The notes below the pieces were generated by a model that worked only from the letters and a program-made list of their open reading frames with translations, was not told the origin of the DNA and ran no database searches. From Oidiodendron maius Zn (Eukaryota; Ascomycota; Leotiomycetes; Myxotrichaceae): 64,000 nt of DNA. This document shows, in pieces, positions 47,574 through 58,598 of the stretch (its first letter is position 1; each line of letters opens with the position of its first letter). The stretch covers positions 942,689 to 1,006,688 of the forward strand of contig KN832882.1 of the NCBI GenBank assembly GCA_000827325.1, given 5' to 3'. The position numbers and the translations under genes were made by a program.

Positions 47574-48686
47574 TCATATATCCCTACTCATGCCAGGCCG
47601 CCCCTCACCTCCCCAACTCGTCCTCACAGGTCTCCGCGCCGTCGTAACTAGCGGCGGTCCTTCCCTCATGCCCTCCCTAGCCACCCTCTCTGTCAACTGT
47701 TCCCTCCTCTCCTTCTCCCTCCTCTTCTTCATATACCCGGCACCAATCCCGACTTCCCTCCATAGTTTGGGCACCTTGTCTCCCCTCTTCACCGCCTCCT
47801 CATACACCTTCTTCCCCCGTTCGAACCAGCGTCGCTGTCGATCCGTCTCCTCCTCGGCATTCGGCACCCATTTGCTCTTTAATATCCGCCGGATCGCTTC
47901 GGGGGACACTTCGAAGCGTTGCGCGAGATGCTCCGTGGTGAAGGCCGTAGGCATGCTGGCGTGCAGCGCACGGATGCCGGCGAGCGCGTCGGGGGAAAGT
48001 CGTTTGCGTGGGTTCCAGCCCTCGGGGAATTTCTCTTTGAGGGCTTGTTTGTCGATTTGCCAGTGCTCGCGAGGAGTATATTTCTTTGTATCTTTCTTCT
48101 TGCTGGGTTCTGTAGCTGCGTGTTCTCCCATTCCATTGTCTGTAGCGTTCGATTCTCTCGATTCTCTCCGTCTCATTCTTGAACCCCTCTCGTCCAATCC
48201 CGAATCTTCACTCCCTATCTTCACCTTCCGAAACACAAACTTTCGACTCCAACCACTTTCTCCAGCATCCGTTTCCACACTCCCAGTTCCAGAGTCCATT
48301 TTAGACTGACTCTCTCCGCTCTTCCCCCTCTCAGCACTTATCTCAGCAGCGAGCGCATTAATAGACTCCATGCTCATTTCCGCAAACGCGCTGCCAGCTA
48401 TATCCGCCTCGTTCCCCCCCTGCTCTTTACTACTCTGAGTCTCGTCTCTTCCCTCGTTTCTCTCCTCCAGGCCCTCTGTTTTCACAGACTGTATGCTCTT
48501 CGCAACATCGAATCTCCCTGCTGTACAATGCAGCGATCTCCTTGTTCCCGATATCACTTGTCTCCTGCCGTAAAGCCCATTCACAGCGCTCCTCCCGCGG
48601 ACGGTAGCAGTAGGAAAGAGGACGTCGACATGCGCGATTGAGTGGACAAACACTCTCAGTGTATTCGCTACGCAGAGGCAAGTCAT
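47574..48686 (-). CDS. RRG9: RRG9 / neugrin-like mitochondrial protein, single exon
   Basis: Required-for-respiratory-growth protein 9 homologue, probably needed to keep mitochondrial DNA (family knowledge). Single exon of 370 aa. I start at the first ATG (MTCLCVANTLRVFVHSIAHV), which begins a basic/hydrophobic, presequence-like N-terminus; the frame upstream is open but has no ATG. After a long acidic, low-complexity middle the family core appears: WQIDKQALKEKFPEGWNPRK, LSPDALAGIRALH, FTTEHLAQRFEVSPEAIRRI and LKSKWVP. The C-terminal ~100 residues are rich in Lys/Arg. Lies tail-to-head with TAP42 on the same strand. Confidence 0.9.
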   Translation of the reverse strand: MTCLCVANTLRVFVHSIAHVDVLFPTATVRGRSAVNGLYGRRQVISGTRRSLHCTAGRFDVAKSIQSVKTEGLEERNEGRDETQSSKEQGGNEADIAGSAFAEMSMESINALAAEISAERGKSGESQSKMDSGTGSVETDAGESGWSRKFVFRKVKIGSEDSGLDERGSRMRRRESRESNATDNGMGEHAATEPSKKKDTKKYTPREHWQIDKQALKEKFPEGWNPRKRLSPDALAGIRALHASMPTAFTTEHLAQRFEVSPEAIRRILKSKWVPNAEEETDRQRRWFERGKKVYEEAVKRGDKVPKLWREVGIGAGYMKKRREKERREQLTERVAREGMREGPPLVTTARRPVRTSWGGEGRPGMSRDI

Positions 48687-49272
48687 GTTTCCCTCCTTTT
48701 TGTTTGTCTCTTTCGGTGGTGATTTATCTGTGTCGGGCAAATCTCTCGTTCTCTCGGATTGCTCGAGGCACGGGTACTTGGGAATATTGACTTCAAAGGA
48801 TTATTACACGCAGCGGCAGAGATAGAGGAGAGAAGTAATTAAGCAGTCAAAGTTAGGAATAAAAAATAAAAAAAGTTTCGAAGGAGTGACGTGAGAGGTT
48901 GAAGACAAGCTGGAACAGAAGCCGCAGAAATATTTCCCAGGTTCATGATCGGATGCGGTCTAGTCAGATGTCGGGTTCGCTTAACCGCTAGAAAGAGGAA
49001 GATATCACGATTTACATAGAGGACAGAGGAGTAGGACGGGAATTAGGACATTTAGGTATATTAGTTTCGAGGGTTAAATGGCATAGTAGTTTATTTTATT
49101 ATGCTATGTTCCAACTCTTACAGTGGGCCGTGGGCTTAGTTCCAGGTCGTGGGTGTGGAAGGATGCTCTCCAGGTCATTATCACCTTACTGCACTTCATA
49201 TAAGACCAGTAATGGCCAACAAAAAAAAGGTATTGGCATAGTACAGCTGATATTACAAGCTACCAACACACG
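48687..49272. other. Intergenic
   Basis: RRG9 promoter and hacA 3' region, 586 bp. The hacA side is likely its 3' UTR. No gene seen. Confidence 0.5.
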
Positions 49273-50816
49273 CTAAGGACGGCTATGCTTAAACCCCAAA
49301 CACCAGTCATCCAAGGACTTTTGCCCCATTCGTTCCCTCCCAGAAGACCCAAGAAACACACTCCCCTTTCCCGCCAGCTCCCTCGCTCTGAGCAGATCTC
49401 CCAGCTCACCCCCATCCTGTCTGACTTCTGCGGCGGTTCCCAGCTCCAGGGCCCTGCGTCGATTCCGCTCGAACACGTGGGTCGCCCAGAGGAGCGTCGC
49501 CAACGACTCCATGCTCGGCGAGTCCGATCCGTCACGACGATCGAACGCGCGCGCGCCGGTCAGACAGTCGGGAGAAAGCTGCTGCTCAGACGCAGCCGAC
49601 CGCATTGCCTCCATCGTCGCATCCATCAAGGGACGCGCCAAATCGGGGCTGCAGGCCAGCAGTCTGTTTAGCAGGCTAACTCTCAGACTGTACCTCGGGC
49701 GCGAGCGGGTGCTCGTCGTTGTGGAGGAACTCGTTGATGTTGAAGTCGTCAGCTCCGCCGTCGTGGTCGAAAGCCACATGATCGTAGTTAAGATCGAAGG
49801 TGTCGGGCACAGCGAGGATCCCGCTCTCAGCGAGATAATGATCTGGCTCAGCGGCGTCAGGAGCGCCGAAATAGCTTGCGAGGTCGTACTGATGAAGAGG
49901 ATCATGGCTAAGAGCTGCGAGATGGTCGACGACGTGGCCGGCGCCGAGCTCGCCCAGGGCCGTTGCTCCTGCGACTGACACTGCAGGTCGCACAACATCG
50001 CGGCAGGATGTTGTGTCAAGTCGGAGGAGCTGGCGTTGGACGAGTCGGTGGCCACGGGTCGGATCTCAGGGGAGAGGGAGGCAGGGTTGACGGTGCGGGC
50101 TGGTTGAGTGTCGAGAGGGGAGACCTGTGCGGTCATGGTGTTGGTCTCGTTCGAATCGCGGGGGCCGAAAAGGTCCTGCGAGAATGTGACGGGGCGGGGG
50201 GAGGCGTGTGGGGAGGCTGTGGTGGCGCTGCCTCGGAACACAGCCATCTGGCCAGTGAATTGTTCAAGCTCGCGCTGGAGCATCAGGTTCTTGGCCTCGA
50301 GGTCGGCAAGGCGCATCTCGAGATCCTGGTTGCGGCGCTCGATGACGTTCTTCTGGGCCTCGAGGGCCTCGACCTCCATGCGCTTGCGCTCACGGGATGA
50401 CTGGGCGGCGCGACGGTTGCGGAGGACACGCTCGACGCGGCGCTGCTCCTTCTCATCCTCAGTCTTGGCTCGTTTTCTGTATCTTATTAGTATATATTTC
50501 ATTGATGTCAGAGATATAAAATGTACCTCGGAGGAAGGTTGGTCTTAGGCTCTGGAAGTTGCTGGCCCCAGGACTTGCGCTTCTTGACAGGCCTTTTCTC
50601 GGGCGCTGGAGTGCCGCCGACGGAGACGCTGCCACGCACCGAATCCCCGAACAGGCTGGACTCGTCGTCACACTGAGGCGTCATACACTCGGTGGCGTGG
50701 AGGGAGTCTTGTGGCGGGAAGAGAGGAGGATAGAGGGTGCCGGGTGTGGAGATGAAGCTGTCGGCGAGGGAATCCGTAGGGGAGTCCTCGAACTTGATGT
50801 GGGGAGTGGTAGACAT
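49273..50816 (-). CDS. hacA: HacA/HAC1-type UPR bZIP factor, unspliced (uninduced) frame
   Basis: Master regulator of the unfolded-protein response. Model of the constitutive transcript: complement(49273..50476, 50527..50816), 497 aa, one ordinary 50-nt intron. HacA-specific lead-in KKRKSWGQQLPEPKTNLPPR directly precedes the basic region KRAKTEDEKEQRRVERVLRN (about 98-117), then RRAAQSSRERKRMEVEALE, and a leucine-zipper (NQDLEMRLADLEAKNLMLQ) to about residue 165. Past CDLQCQSQEQRPW the unspliced frame stays open for ~230 codons but turns low-complexity (Ser/Thr-rich), as expected for the inactive tail. Start: first ATG, MSTTPHIKFEDSP; no ATG upstream in frame. The alternative frame produced after IRE1-type splicing is listed separately. 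Confidence 0.92.
49676..50816 (-). CDS. hacA: HacA induced form after 20-nt unconventional splicing
   Basis: Removing 20 nt at about 49961-49980 (or 49964-49983) switches to the frame that ends at 49676 and gives a 356-aa protein. The new tail reads ALGELGAGHVVDHLAALS, HDPLHQYDLASYFGAP, FDLNYDHVAFDHDGG and ADDFNINEFLHNDEH, which resembles the active HacA tail of other Pezizomycotina and shows clear coding character. The arithmetic requires a removed length of 3n+2, and 20 satisfies it, matching the length reported for Aspergillus and Trichoderma hacA/hac1. Exact cleavage bases are inferred. Confidence 0.85.
49961..49983 (-). promoter_or_regulatory. IRE1-type unconventional intron in hacA mRNA
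   Basis: On the minus strand CTGCAG precedes TGTCAGTCGCAGGAGCAACG (20 nt) and then GCCCTGGGCGAG. CTGCAGT fits the CNG/CNGN loop of IRE1 sites at the 5' side; the 3' loop is less clear, so the boundary may slide by 3 nt. Confidence 0.7.
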
Positions 50817-52202
50817 GGTGGTGTTGATGGTGGTTGTGATGGAGACGGTGATGATGCTGGAGGCTCTCAACTCAGATCTTCTCCCAGATACACACTATGC
50901 CGAAGAGAGATGGATTATAGTTTGGGAAGAGGGATTCGGGCGGCCGTCAGTCGTAGTTGTACGCCGCCAGTCGGGGCATGACGGATGATAGACAGGCCAA
51001 GAGGACAGAGTGGCCACAACGCTAAAGTGGCAGCCTGGATATCGAACGCCCACACAACGTAAAAGAAGAGAATGACTCCCAAATCGATGATGAGTCTTCC
51101 CGTATCGAGCGGGGGTCCTCTAATCACCAATTCAACCCCGTCCACAGTCAGACCTGGACCGTGTGCAAAGGGACGATCGTAGGATGGATAGAGAGAGGGA
51201 AGGAACAGGAGATGGAGGGAAATGTGTCCTTTATGCTGCCGGCCGGGAGTATTATTCACGCCATTCCTCATCCAGGCTAGTGCTCAGCTCAGGAGGCGCA
51301 ATTCGCCATATTCTTCCAAATTTAGCCGCCAACAGTGCGCTTTGCCTGTTCAAGGAGGGGTAACGTGATCGGATAAATACCTTTCTCCGCTCCGGCCCCC
51401 TTACCAGCCTCCCAACAAGGGGCTGAGCCGCGAATACACGGCACTTGGGTCTGATCTTTATGGCACAGTACAGTATATATAGAATATAATCGCATGACCG
51501 CCGCACGAGCATGTATAACTCCCAAAAGACGGTGTGGCGGCTGTCAGATATCGCCACGGCGAGGAACTGTCCGCGTCTTCTCTTGGGGCTGCTCTATGAT
51601 ACCTCCTTACTACTGCAGCGACACGGAGACCGCCTATTGCGTCCTACCGCCCCGACCCTACACGGTCGAACTCCACCGAATCTCATAGAGGGGCCTCTCC
51701 CCATTCAGGGGGGGCTGGTGGAGCGTCTGCACAGGCTGAACTGAGCGTTCGTGCTATTTGTTTCAAGGCACCGAGCTGAAACCAAGGTAGCACACCAATG
51801 TAGCAAACCAACACACAGTTGCGTTGCCCCCTGACACTGCGGCTTCTGTGCCCTGTGCGGGATTAGGTAAGGAGCTGTGCGCTGAGTCTTGACACAACAT
51901 GTGATATTGAGTTGTCACTACCTTTTAATGTGTTGAGGATGAAGCACAGATCACTATCGCTATGGAATAGTCATACATAATGACATGATCACCAGTGAGT
52001 AGGCTGTAGCATACTCACAGCCTTATTGCAGTGGTGAGACTCCGTCCGAGACAAATGATTATGTCACTATCACGTGAGGTTATTATATATTTTCACGTGA
52101 TTAATGAAGGCGGTGGAGGGGTCGAAAAACCTCATGAGATGAGAGAGTGAGCATCACCGCCATAAACACCAACCCCTCAAACCACCCCCCCACGCCGCCA
52201 AG
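50817..52202. other. Divergent promoter of hacA and SVF1
   Basis: 1.39 kb between two start codons on opposite strands. A TATATATAGAATATA stretch lies near 51474-51488. The hacA side probably carries a long 5' leader with short upstream frames. Near 52070-52100 CACGTGA occurs twice. No gene seen. Confidence 0.5.
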
Positions 52203-53618
52203 ATGATGAACTGGGCGAGACAGCAGTATGTCACACTCTCCCCTCTCTCCTCATATCACATCTCCCTACTAACAGACACCAGAATGGCCAATGTGGTCGG
52301 GACGCAGGAGCCCATCCACGGCCCCTCTGCCTGCCAGAGCGTTGCCGAGCAAGCCAAGACGACGCCCTACACTGAGCTCTCCAAGGACGACGTCAAGTGG
52401 ACGGCGATGGACGCGACCAGCGTCGAGACCCAGACCTTCTACCTGTTTGCCGATACAGGCCATCTCGCCTTCGTACAGGTCATCTACAGCAGCGTTGCGT
52501 ATGGTCTCTCTCCTGCGAATGTTTGCCCTCGGCGTACATGGGCTGCAGACAAAGAATATAAAAACCCCCCAAGCTAACATATAATTGTGCAGTGGCATCC
52601 GCACCACCGTCCAGTGGAACACCAAGGTCTTTTATCCCAAGGCCGAGAATAAGCCCATTCTGTGGTCATCGGACCAGCTGACAGGCGTCGACATCAGCGA
52701 GAACAAGCTCAACTTCTATGCCGACAACTGCGCAATCGAGCTGTCTGAAGACGGCACCGCCTACAGCGTCAAGTCCCTCACCAACGAGAAGTCTATCGTC
52801 AACGTCACTGTCACCCGCGTCTCGCCTGGCTTCCAGGTGGGCACTGACGGCACCACCTCCTTCGGCACCGACCCCGCCGCCCCCTGGGGCTCCATGCGCC
52901 ATGTCTTCTGGCCCCGGAATACCTGCGTGGGCACAATTGTGACGGAAGACGGACCCATCGACTTCAAGGGTAAGGCCGTCTTCATCCACTGCCTGCAGGG
53001 TATGAAGCCGCACCATCTCGCCGCACGCTGGAACTTCGCCAATTATCAAGGCCCGGAGTATTCCGCTATCATGATGGAGTTCACGACGCCGCCATCATAT
53101 GGATCGACTGTGGTCAATGTGGGTGGCATCGTCAAAGGCGACCAGATCATCTACGCAGGCTCGTCAAATAAGGCGACGCATACAGAGTTTAAGGAGGATC
53201 CTGAGAACACATGGCCGGAGCCAGAGGCGGTGAAGTTTGAGTGGACGGGCACAACGAAGGACGGCAAGGCGGTGGAGGCAGTGCTGGAGGGGCCACTGGA
53301 GACGAGGCTGGATAGGATTGATATCATGGCTGAAGTGCCGTACTTTGTGAAGATGATTATTGCTAGTGCGGCAGGGACGAAGCCGTACATCTATCAGGTG
53401 TGTATTCTGATTTACCCAACTTTATCTTCTCCCTCTTCTCTCCCTCTTGTTTCATTCCCCATTACCATCGTCCTCTCTTCCACACCTCGGCAGTCTATTC
53501 TAACGTGCAACAGTACTACCCAACCGAAGCCACTCCAACGCTCAAACTCAAGATCGGCGACGAGGAAATCAGCGAAGAGGGCGTGCTCTTCACCGAGGCG
53601 ACGTTCATCTCTGAATAA
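52203..53618 (+). CDS. SVF1: SVF1-like survival factor (ceramide transfer), 4 exons
   Basis: Homologue of yeast Svf1, a lipocalin-fold protein of sphingolipid homeostasis and oxidative-stress survival (family knowledge). Model join(52203..52225, 52283..52498, 52593..53397, 53514..53618), 382 aa. Very short first exon (MMNWARQQ), joined to [19 protein letters not shown], the conserved N-terminus that includes an amphipathic helix. Then [20 protein letters not shown], intron 2, [26 protein letters not shown], and [19 protein letters not shown], the family signature. The last exon gives [18 protein letters not shown] and ends ...TFISE. All expected segments are present; a second start two codons on is possible. 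Confidence 0.93.
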
Positions 53619-54509
53619 GTTTAGATAATTCTCACGACTCACCCGCATGAATATACCGACAAGGAAGAAATGGTCTGCTCTTCTGCTCTGGGTAAGGTAA
53701 TAATAAACACACTGAAAAAAACACAAGCACAGGTATTACACTTGGCGTTGCGCGCAGACGGACGGGAAGAGGGATCGTTAATACTACAAGAATAGGCCGC
53801 ATTCGAATGAATGAAATGCAATGAACTTAATGATATTGCTTCAGAATACAATACACTCATTATACGAGCATTGCTTAAGACTCGTGAAGGAGCCAGCGTC
53901 TATTAACATCACTTTTATCCACGCCTATGCTTATGTCCATAAGTATCACTACCCTGAATGCGATTCTTATGAACCCCTAGTATATCTCTACTTACGATCA
54001 CGCTCCTCTTGCTTGAATTTCCAAATCGAAACAGTGTCGAGTACCTCACCCTGAAGGAACACGGCCTCGTAACCAGACATCCTATGTGAGATATACAGAA
54101 TGTCGGGCACACTGCGGACAACAACCCGAGTTCTTCAATAGATCCAGAATCATTTGACTTTACTTGCATTATGGTGAATACACATTTCCTATTCAATAAA
54201 ACGATTCCCCTCAGGCTTCTGATTCATCAATATCTAAACTTGTGTTCTCCGACACCTCTTGTGCCCTAACAGTTGGAGAATGATGTACAATATTTTCACC
54301 TCAGCCAGCCTTCTAGGCTCTTTCACGAAGCTCTGGTATACATATATCTCGTTATGAAACCCCATGCTGCCTATAAAGCATTCATCGTTATGGGCGGTAA
54401 AATGTGGCTAACCATATCCAAGTTCCAGCTGACGGCATTTTCTATTCGCTTCTTATATCGCCTAGTCGGACTAGCTTTGACGTCGCTGAGGAAGATGATA
54501 GAAATTATT
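53619..54509. other. Intergenic
   Basis: Convergent 3' flanks of SVF1 and the zinc-finger gene. No gene seen. Confidence 0.5.
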
Positions 54510-57069
54510 TTACGGGTACGTGAGCCGGAATTTACGGCGCTCCTCTATTTGCAATTGACCCGCTGTTGGGTCTCCGCACTCCATTTCTGATTCTAAGAGA
54601 TTCGTTATAGACCCGCTCATACCAGTGTTGAACTCATCATCATTGAATTGAAAATCTTCGGTCTGAAGAAGTACGTCTGAGCTCTGCTCGCCTGCAAAGA
54701 AGTTGCTGTTTTCAAACGCTAAAAGTTCGTCTTGGACGGCATCTTGGATAGTATATCCCAAAAACCTGTCGTCACTATTATATGCAAGAAGACTCCGATT
54801 AGGATCGATACCTGACTCTATATGCTGCCCAATGGGTTCCGTAGTAGCTATTATCTGATCTGAGATATTAGGTGTCGAGATTGGTTCTAACCATTGTGGA
54901 TCGGCCTCCACATCCAAAAAGGCGTCAGGCGACCCTGGGATGTAGTGATGTGACGAAGCGCTTTGAGGTTGTGATGGGGTAATGTCGAGTAAATACAAAG
55001 CCATTTCGTTTACTGCTCGATTCTGTAAGTCAGAGGACTGGAAGTGGCCTGCCTCGATCAGGCTCTCATCTGTTCTCATAACCACGGTCGACGAGTCTGA
55101 GGCTTGCTCATCCGAATTCTGCTCCGAGGTATCCCTTTCCAGAGCAGTCGATCTTGAAGAGCTGCACCCCGGGGATATCATTGTGTGGATTTCAAACGAA
55201 CTGCGAAAAACTTCCATGATATGCCGATGAATATTGGGGTTCCGTTCCATTATTCCATCTTGATAGAGTCTCTCAAACAAGCTACTGGAGGTGCTTAAAA
55301 AGGCTTCTGTACCTTGCGATGGAGGTATAATAGGTAAATTGACATTCTCTCCCACGGAATGATCTGAAAGAAGCCACATTAGCTAGCTGTTGGGAACCCA
55401 AACTCAATAACTTACAAGGCCATGCTGGCCTATCGAGACCATGAAAGAGAAGGTCCCAAATTTCAAACCAGACGTCAAACTCGCGTTGCTTCTTCTCCAA
55501 AACGCTCATGCCTCTCTTTATCTTTGTCAGCTTTTGTATCTTCTCCCACTGGCCGTCGTCAATGCCTTCCTTTAGGTCATCAGAGTTTCGTAGACAGGAC
55601 GCTGCCTGCCGATGTATCTTAAGTTCATCGTGATCACGGAAGCAGCTGTAGCATCTCTCGCATTGCAGGTCTCTATGGATTCTGCCTATGTGGTCTCTGA
55701 ATAAACGTTAGGAATGATGCTTTAGAAACTTGAGGTGATTTACTTCAAGTGCCGCAGTACTACAAAGCCTGGACCAGCACATGATCGATACTGAAGCCCT
55801 CGAGACGAAGAATATTGCGACGGATCTTTCTTGTTAAAGTGGCATGCGAAACGTGGACCTTGCCAGAGGCTGTCATCAGATCTTCTTCTACACTCTTGTG
55901 AACGACCAGAACCTTGGCGATCTTCAGATTCGTCTGGGTCCCGACCCCGTTTGCGCCGTCGCGAATTAGGAGAGCTCCCTCCAGCGGGAGAAGACAAGTT
56001 GCCTCCTATGCCGCTACTTGGCGTTGTTTCAGAAGTCTCTTGAGTTGGTACAGTTGTACGTTCTGCATCACCTGGTGTGAGTTCAAATTGTATTTGAGCA
56101 TGGATTTGGGGAATGATGCGCGCAGCAAGCTCAAGGTCGTAACCCAGTATGAACAGTAAGCGAGAATCTAATATATTCATCACCCAGCATTCATTGTTGT
56201 CTTCAGGGTCTGTCACATCCTCTTCGGATTCCCAGGAACCACTTTCGTTCCCTACCTCACCTTGCATGTCGTGCGCTTCAAGGCTGAAATGCCGGCTTGA
56301 AGCTTCAGACACTGGAGTAGATGTTTTCGTCAGATTGGATGCAGAAGATGAGTAAAAGCCAAAAGACTCTGGTGTGGATGACCGGGAAGTACTCAATGCC
56401 GAAGACAGGTATAAAGGTCTTGATACTAGGACGCATTCCGTTGGCATGTATTGTGCGATGGTTTGCCCTCTACGCATAGGTTAGGTCTTTGGACAATATT
56501 CACGCAAGGCTGCGAATACTTACGGAGGGGTCCTATTATATTCTTGAGAAATGATATTTTGCTCCGTTGTTGTGATGTGTCTAGAAGTTGCTTCTCGGTT
56601 ACTGTCCCATAGTTGTCAAACTTTGCATTTGTGAATATCTTCGGTGTCTGATAACATACATAATGAATTGTGAGGGTGATGTGAAATTTAGGGTGTCTGG
56701 TGCCTTTGTCGTCAACACCAATTTTGAGCTTGATCGTATGGATCGTGGCTTAGTCTTTCGCATCAACGGTGCTGGAACTGGAATATGGCTGGTTGCGTTG
56801 TCGATTTCAGGAGATCGGGATGTAACTTTGCGGAAATCAAAGTACCGACACTTCCCACTACTATAAATCTCACAGGCCCGACACCATTTATGTCCACATT
56901 CCTGACAGACCTCAATGAAAATAGTCATCCCGGAATCTCCGCAGTAGTGACAGGTCCACATCCAGACCCCACATTTACCTCTTCTAGGGCAGTCTTCAGG
57001 ACAATGTAGTTTAGTGGGCTGGTGGTAATTTAGGCGGGATGATTTCTCTATAACATCCTGTCCCGGCAT
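54510..57069 (-). CDS. C2H2-like zinc-finger protein A (tandem paralogue), 5 exons
   Basis: Uncharacterised fungal family, probably nuclear or nucleic-acid binding; not proven. Model complement(54510..55363, 55416..55696, 55744..56469, 56524..56601, 56660..57069), 782 aa. N-terminal zinc-type cluster: VWMWTCHYCGDSGM, then CQECGHKWCRAC (CX2CXHX2CX2C). Middle: Ser/Thr-rich linker, a helix with LAARIIPQIHAQI, and a nuclear-signal-like RRRKRGRD. Central module: RFACHFNKKDPSQY, CAGPGF...LRHLK, then across an intron HIGRIHRDLQCERCYSCF and a distal LKIHRQAASC pair. It is followed by LKEGIDD and WFEIWDLLFHGLDRP, the known companion motif. C-terminal half acidic and Ser-rich. The 5' end is less sure: coding may extend upstream of the chosen ATG. 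Every junction has a counterpart in paralogue B. Confidence 0.8.
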
Positions 57070-58598
57070 CCTGCTGAGCTGAGCTACGTTAGTTAGGATC
57101 AACGACCATTGCAGTTCAGGAATGTTTATCCCATTTCTTGAGACAGGCAATAACTTTAGATTAATAGAATAAGGCTAAAGGGACCAAGGAAAGTAGAATT
57201 GGCAAATACCGCAGGCATCTGGGCAAACTCTACTAATAAAGTAGAGCTTTCTAAAGATCAAGCTGTTCGGCAACGGCAAATTTTCTCGCACACTGTGATT
57301 ATGCCACAATAATCACTGCCACAATAATCATGGCCACTCGTGGACCGCTTTATCAAGGTCGTTACCGCTGAATGAGGTATTAATTCAACAACGACAACAA
57401 CAAATGAAGATAGAGGTTTCTAAATCCGTTGCGGCCCAATGTACCCTTGGTCATGAGAGGTGTGAGGGATGAATAGAATATTGCGAAACAATGGTATCAA
57501 GGTGAAAGTAACAATTAGAACTGTGAGATAGCGGACCTAACTGATATATTGCCATGATAATTCAGGTTAGGACACAGGGCAGACTGACTATTCATACCAC
57601 TCAGTATGAACGGTTGGCCAGGAATTTCTTTTTGGCATGTTCAGGCAAAGTTTCGCGGCAGAGGTCACTTTGGAGGCCATGCATGACGGCCTTGGCCTAT
57701 GTATGACAGCCTGAGGCAGCAACAATGGACAGGCCGTTCACTAATCTGGACTTGGTGGACTCAGCTTCCCCAGTAAGCCAGGATCAGACGAACCAAGTTC
57801 TAACACAAGTCCAACCCCCTATCTCAAGCTAGGGAAAGTCATGGAATCTACATAGACTGGGCATCTATAGCTACACGACAAGCCAGTCAAGTGTGCAGGA
57901 TCAAAATTTCGAAAGGGGCCTTGAAGTCGTATTCCTGCCTTTCAGGGTGATCCCTCCCGCCAAGGACCGTGATTTACCCCATGGTGCTTATCCTAGCAAA
58001 TCTCAAGCTGTTCGGATTCTCCACTTGTTCTACGATTGTGTGGTCTGCTTCCATGGCACTTAGAACTTGGGTTTTATTTCCACTTTATCAATTATTATTG
58101 ATGGCGCATGAGTTGGCTTTTTACAAGCAACAACTAACCGTGTCTAGCTCTCTTACCTGAGCTCTATCGAATTTTCACCTCTGCCGGCCTGCTGGATTTC
58201 TTCGCGAGGGTTCTGACCTGAGTAAATCTCTGTATTACACATTGCGAGAACATGGACGTTTGATTATACCGATAGGCGTAAATAGTGTGAAATCCTAACG
58301 TCGAATAGAAATTTTATTTTCAGATTATGAGATGTAGGTTCACTACATTTAAGATTAGCTCCGTGACGCCAACGGCCTCCCCCCGTCCGCTCTTGTGCTT
58401 GCCTAGTCTTGCTACTTATGATGCTTAGGCCGAATTATGGGCACAAGTTTCGTTCTTGAGAGGAACTCCTGGTTTTCGTGAGGAATAATCGTCGGTCGTG
58501 AAGATTTCACTTTGCGCTTCAAGTTCCAATAGATGGACGCAAAGGAAAATCATAAGAATCGCTGATTTTGACTACAGTAGAGCGTAACTAGGCAGCGG
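57070..58598. other. Intergenic between the two paralogues
   Basis: Promoter of paralogue A and 3' flank of B. Near 57302-57330 a ~16-bp unit with CCACAATAATCA is tandemly repeated. A short stretch near 57590-57605 (TTCATACCACT) recurs before paralogue B near 61508-61520, perhaps a trace of the duplication. No gene seen. Confidence 0.4.

Noticed and set aside
47485-48309. 274-codon frame antisense to RRG9
   Set aside because: Composition is the shadow of the real gene on the other strand; no features of its own.
49285-49978. Frames antisense to hacA
   Set aside because: Mirror frames of the overlapping hacA tails.
50915-51271. 118-codon frame upstream of hacA on the minus strand
   Set aside because: Could be an upstream frame in the leader, but composition is not protein-like and no evidence shows translation.
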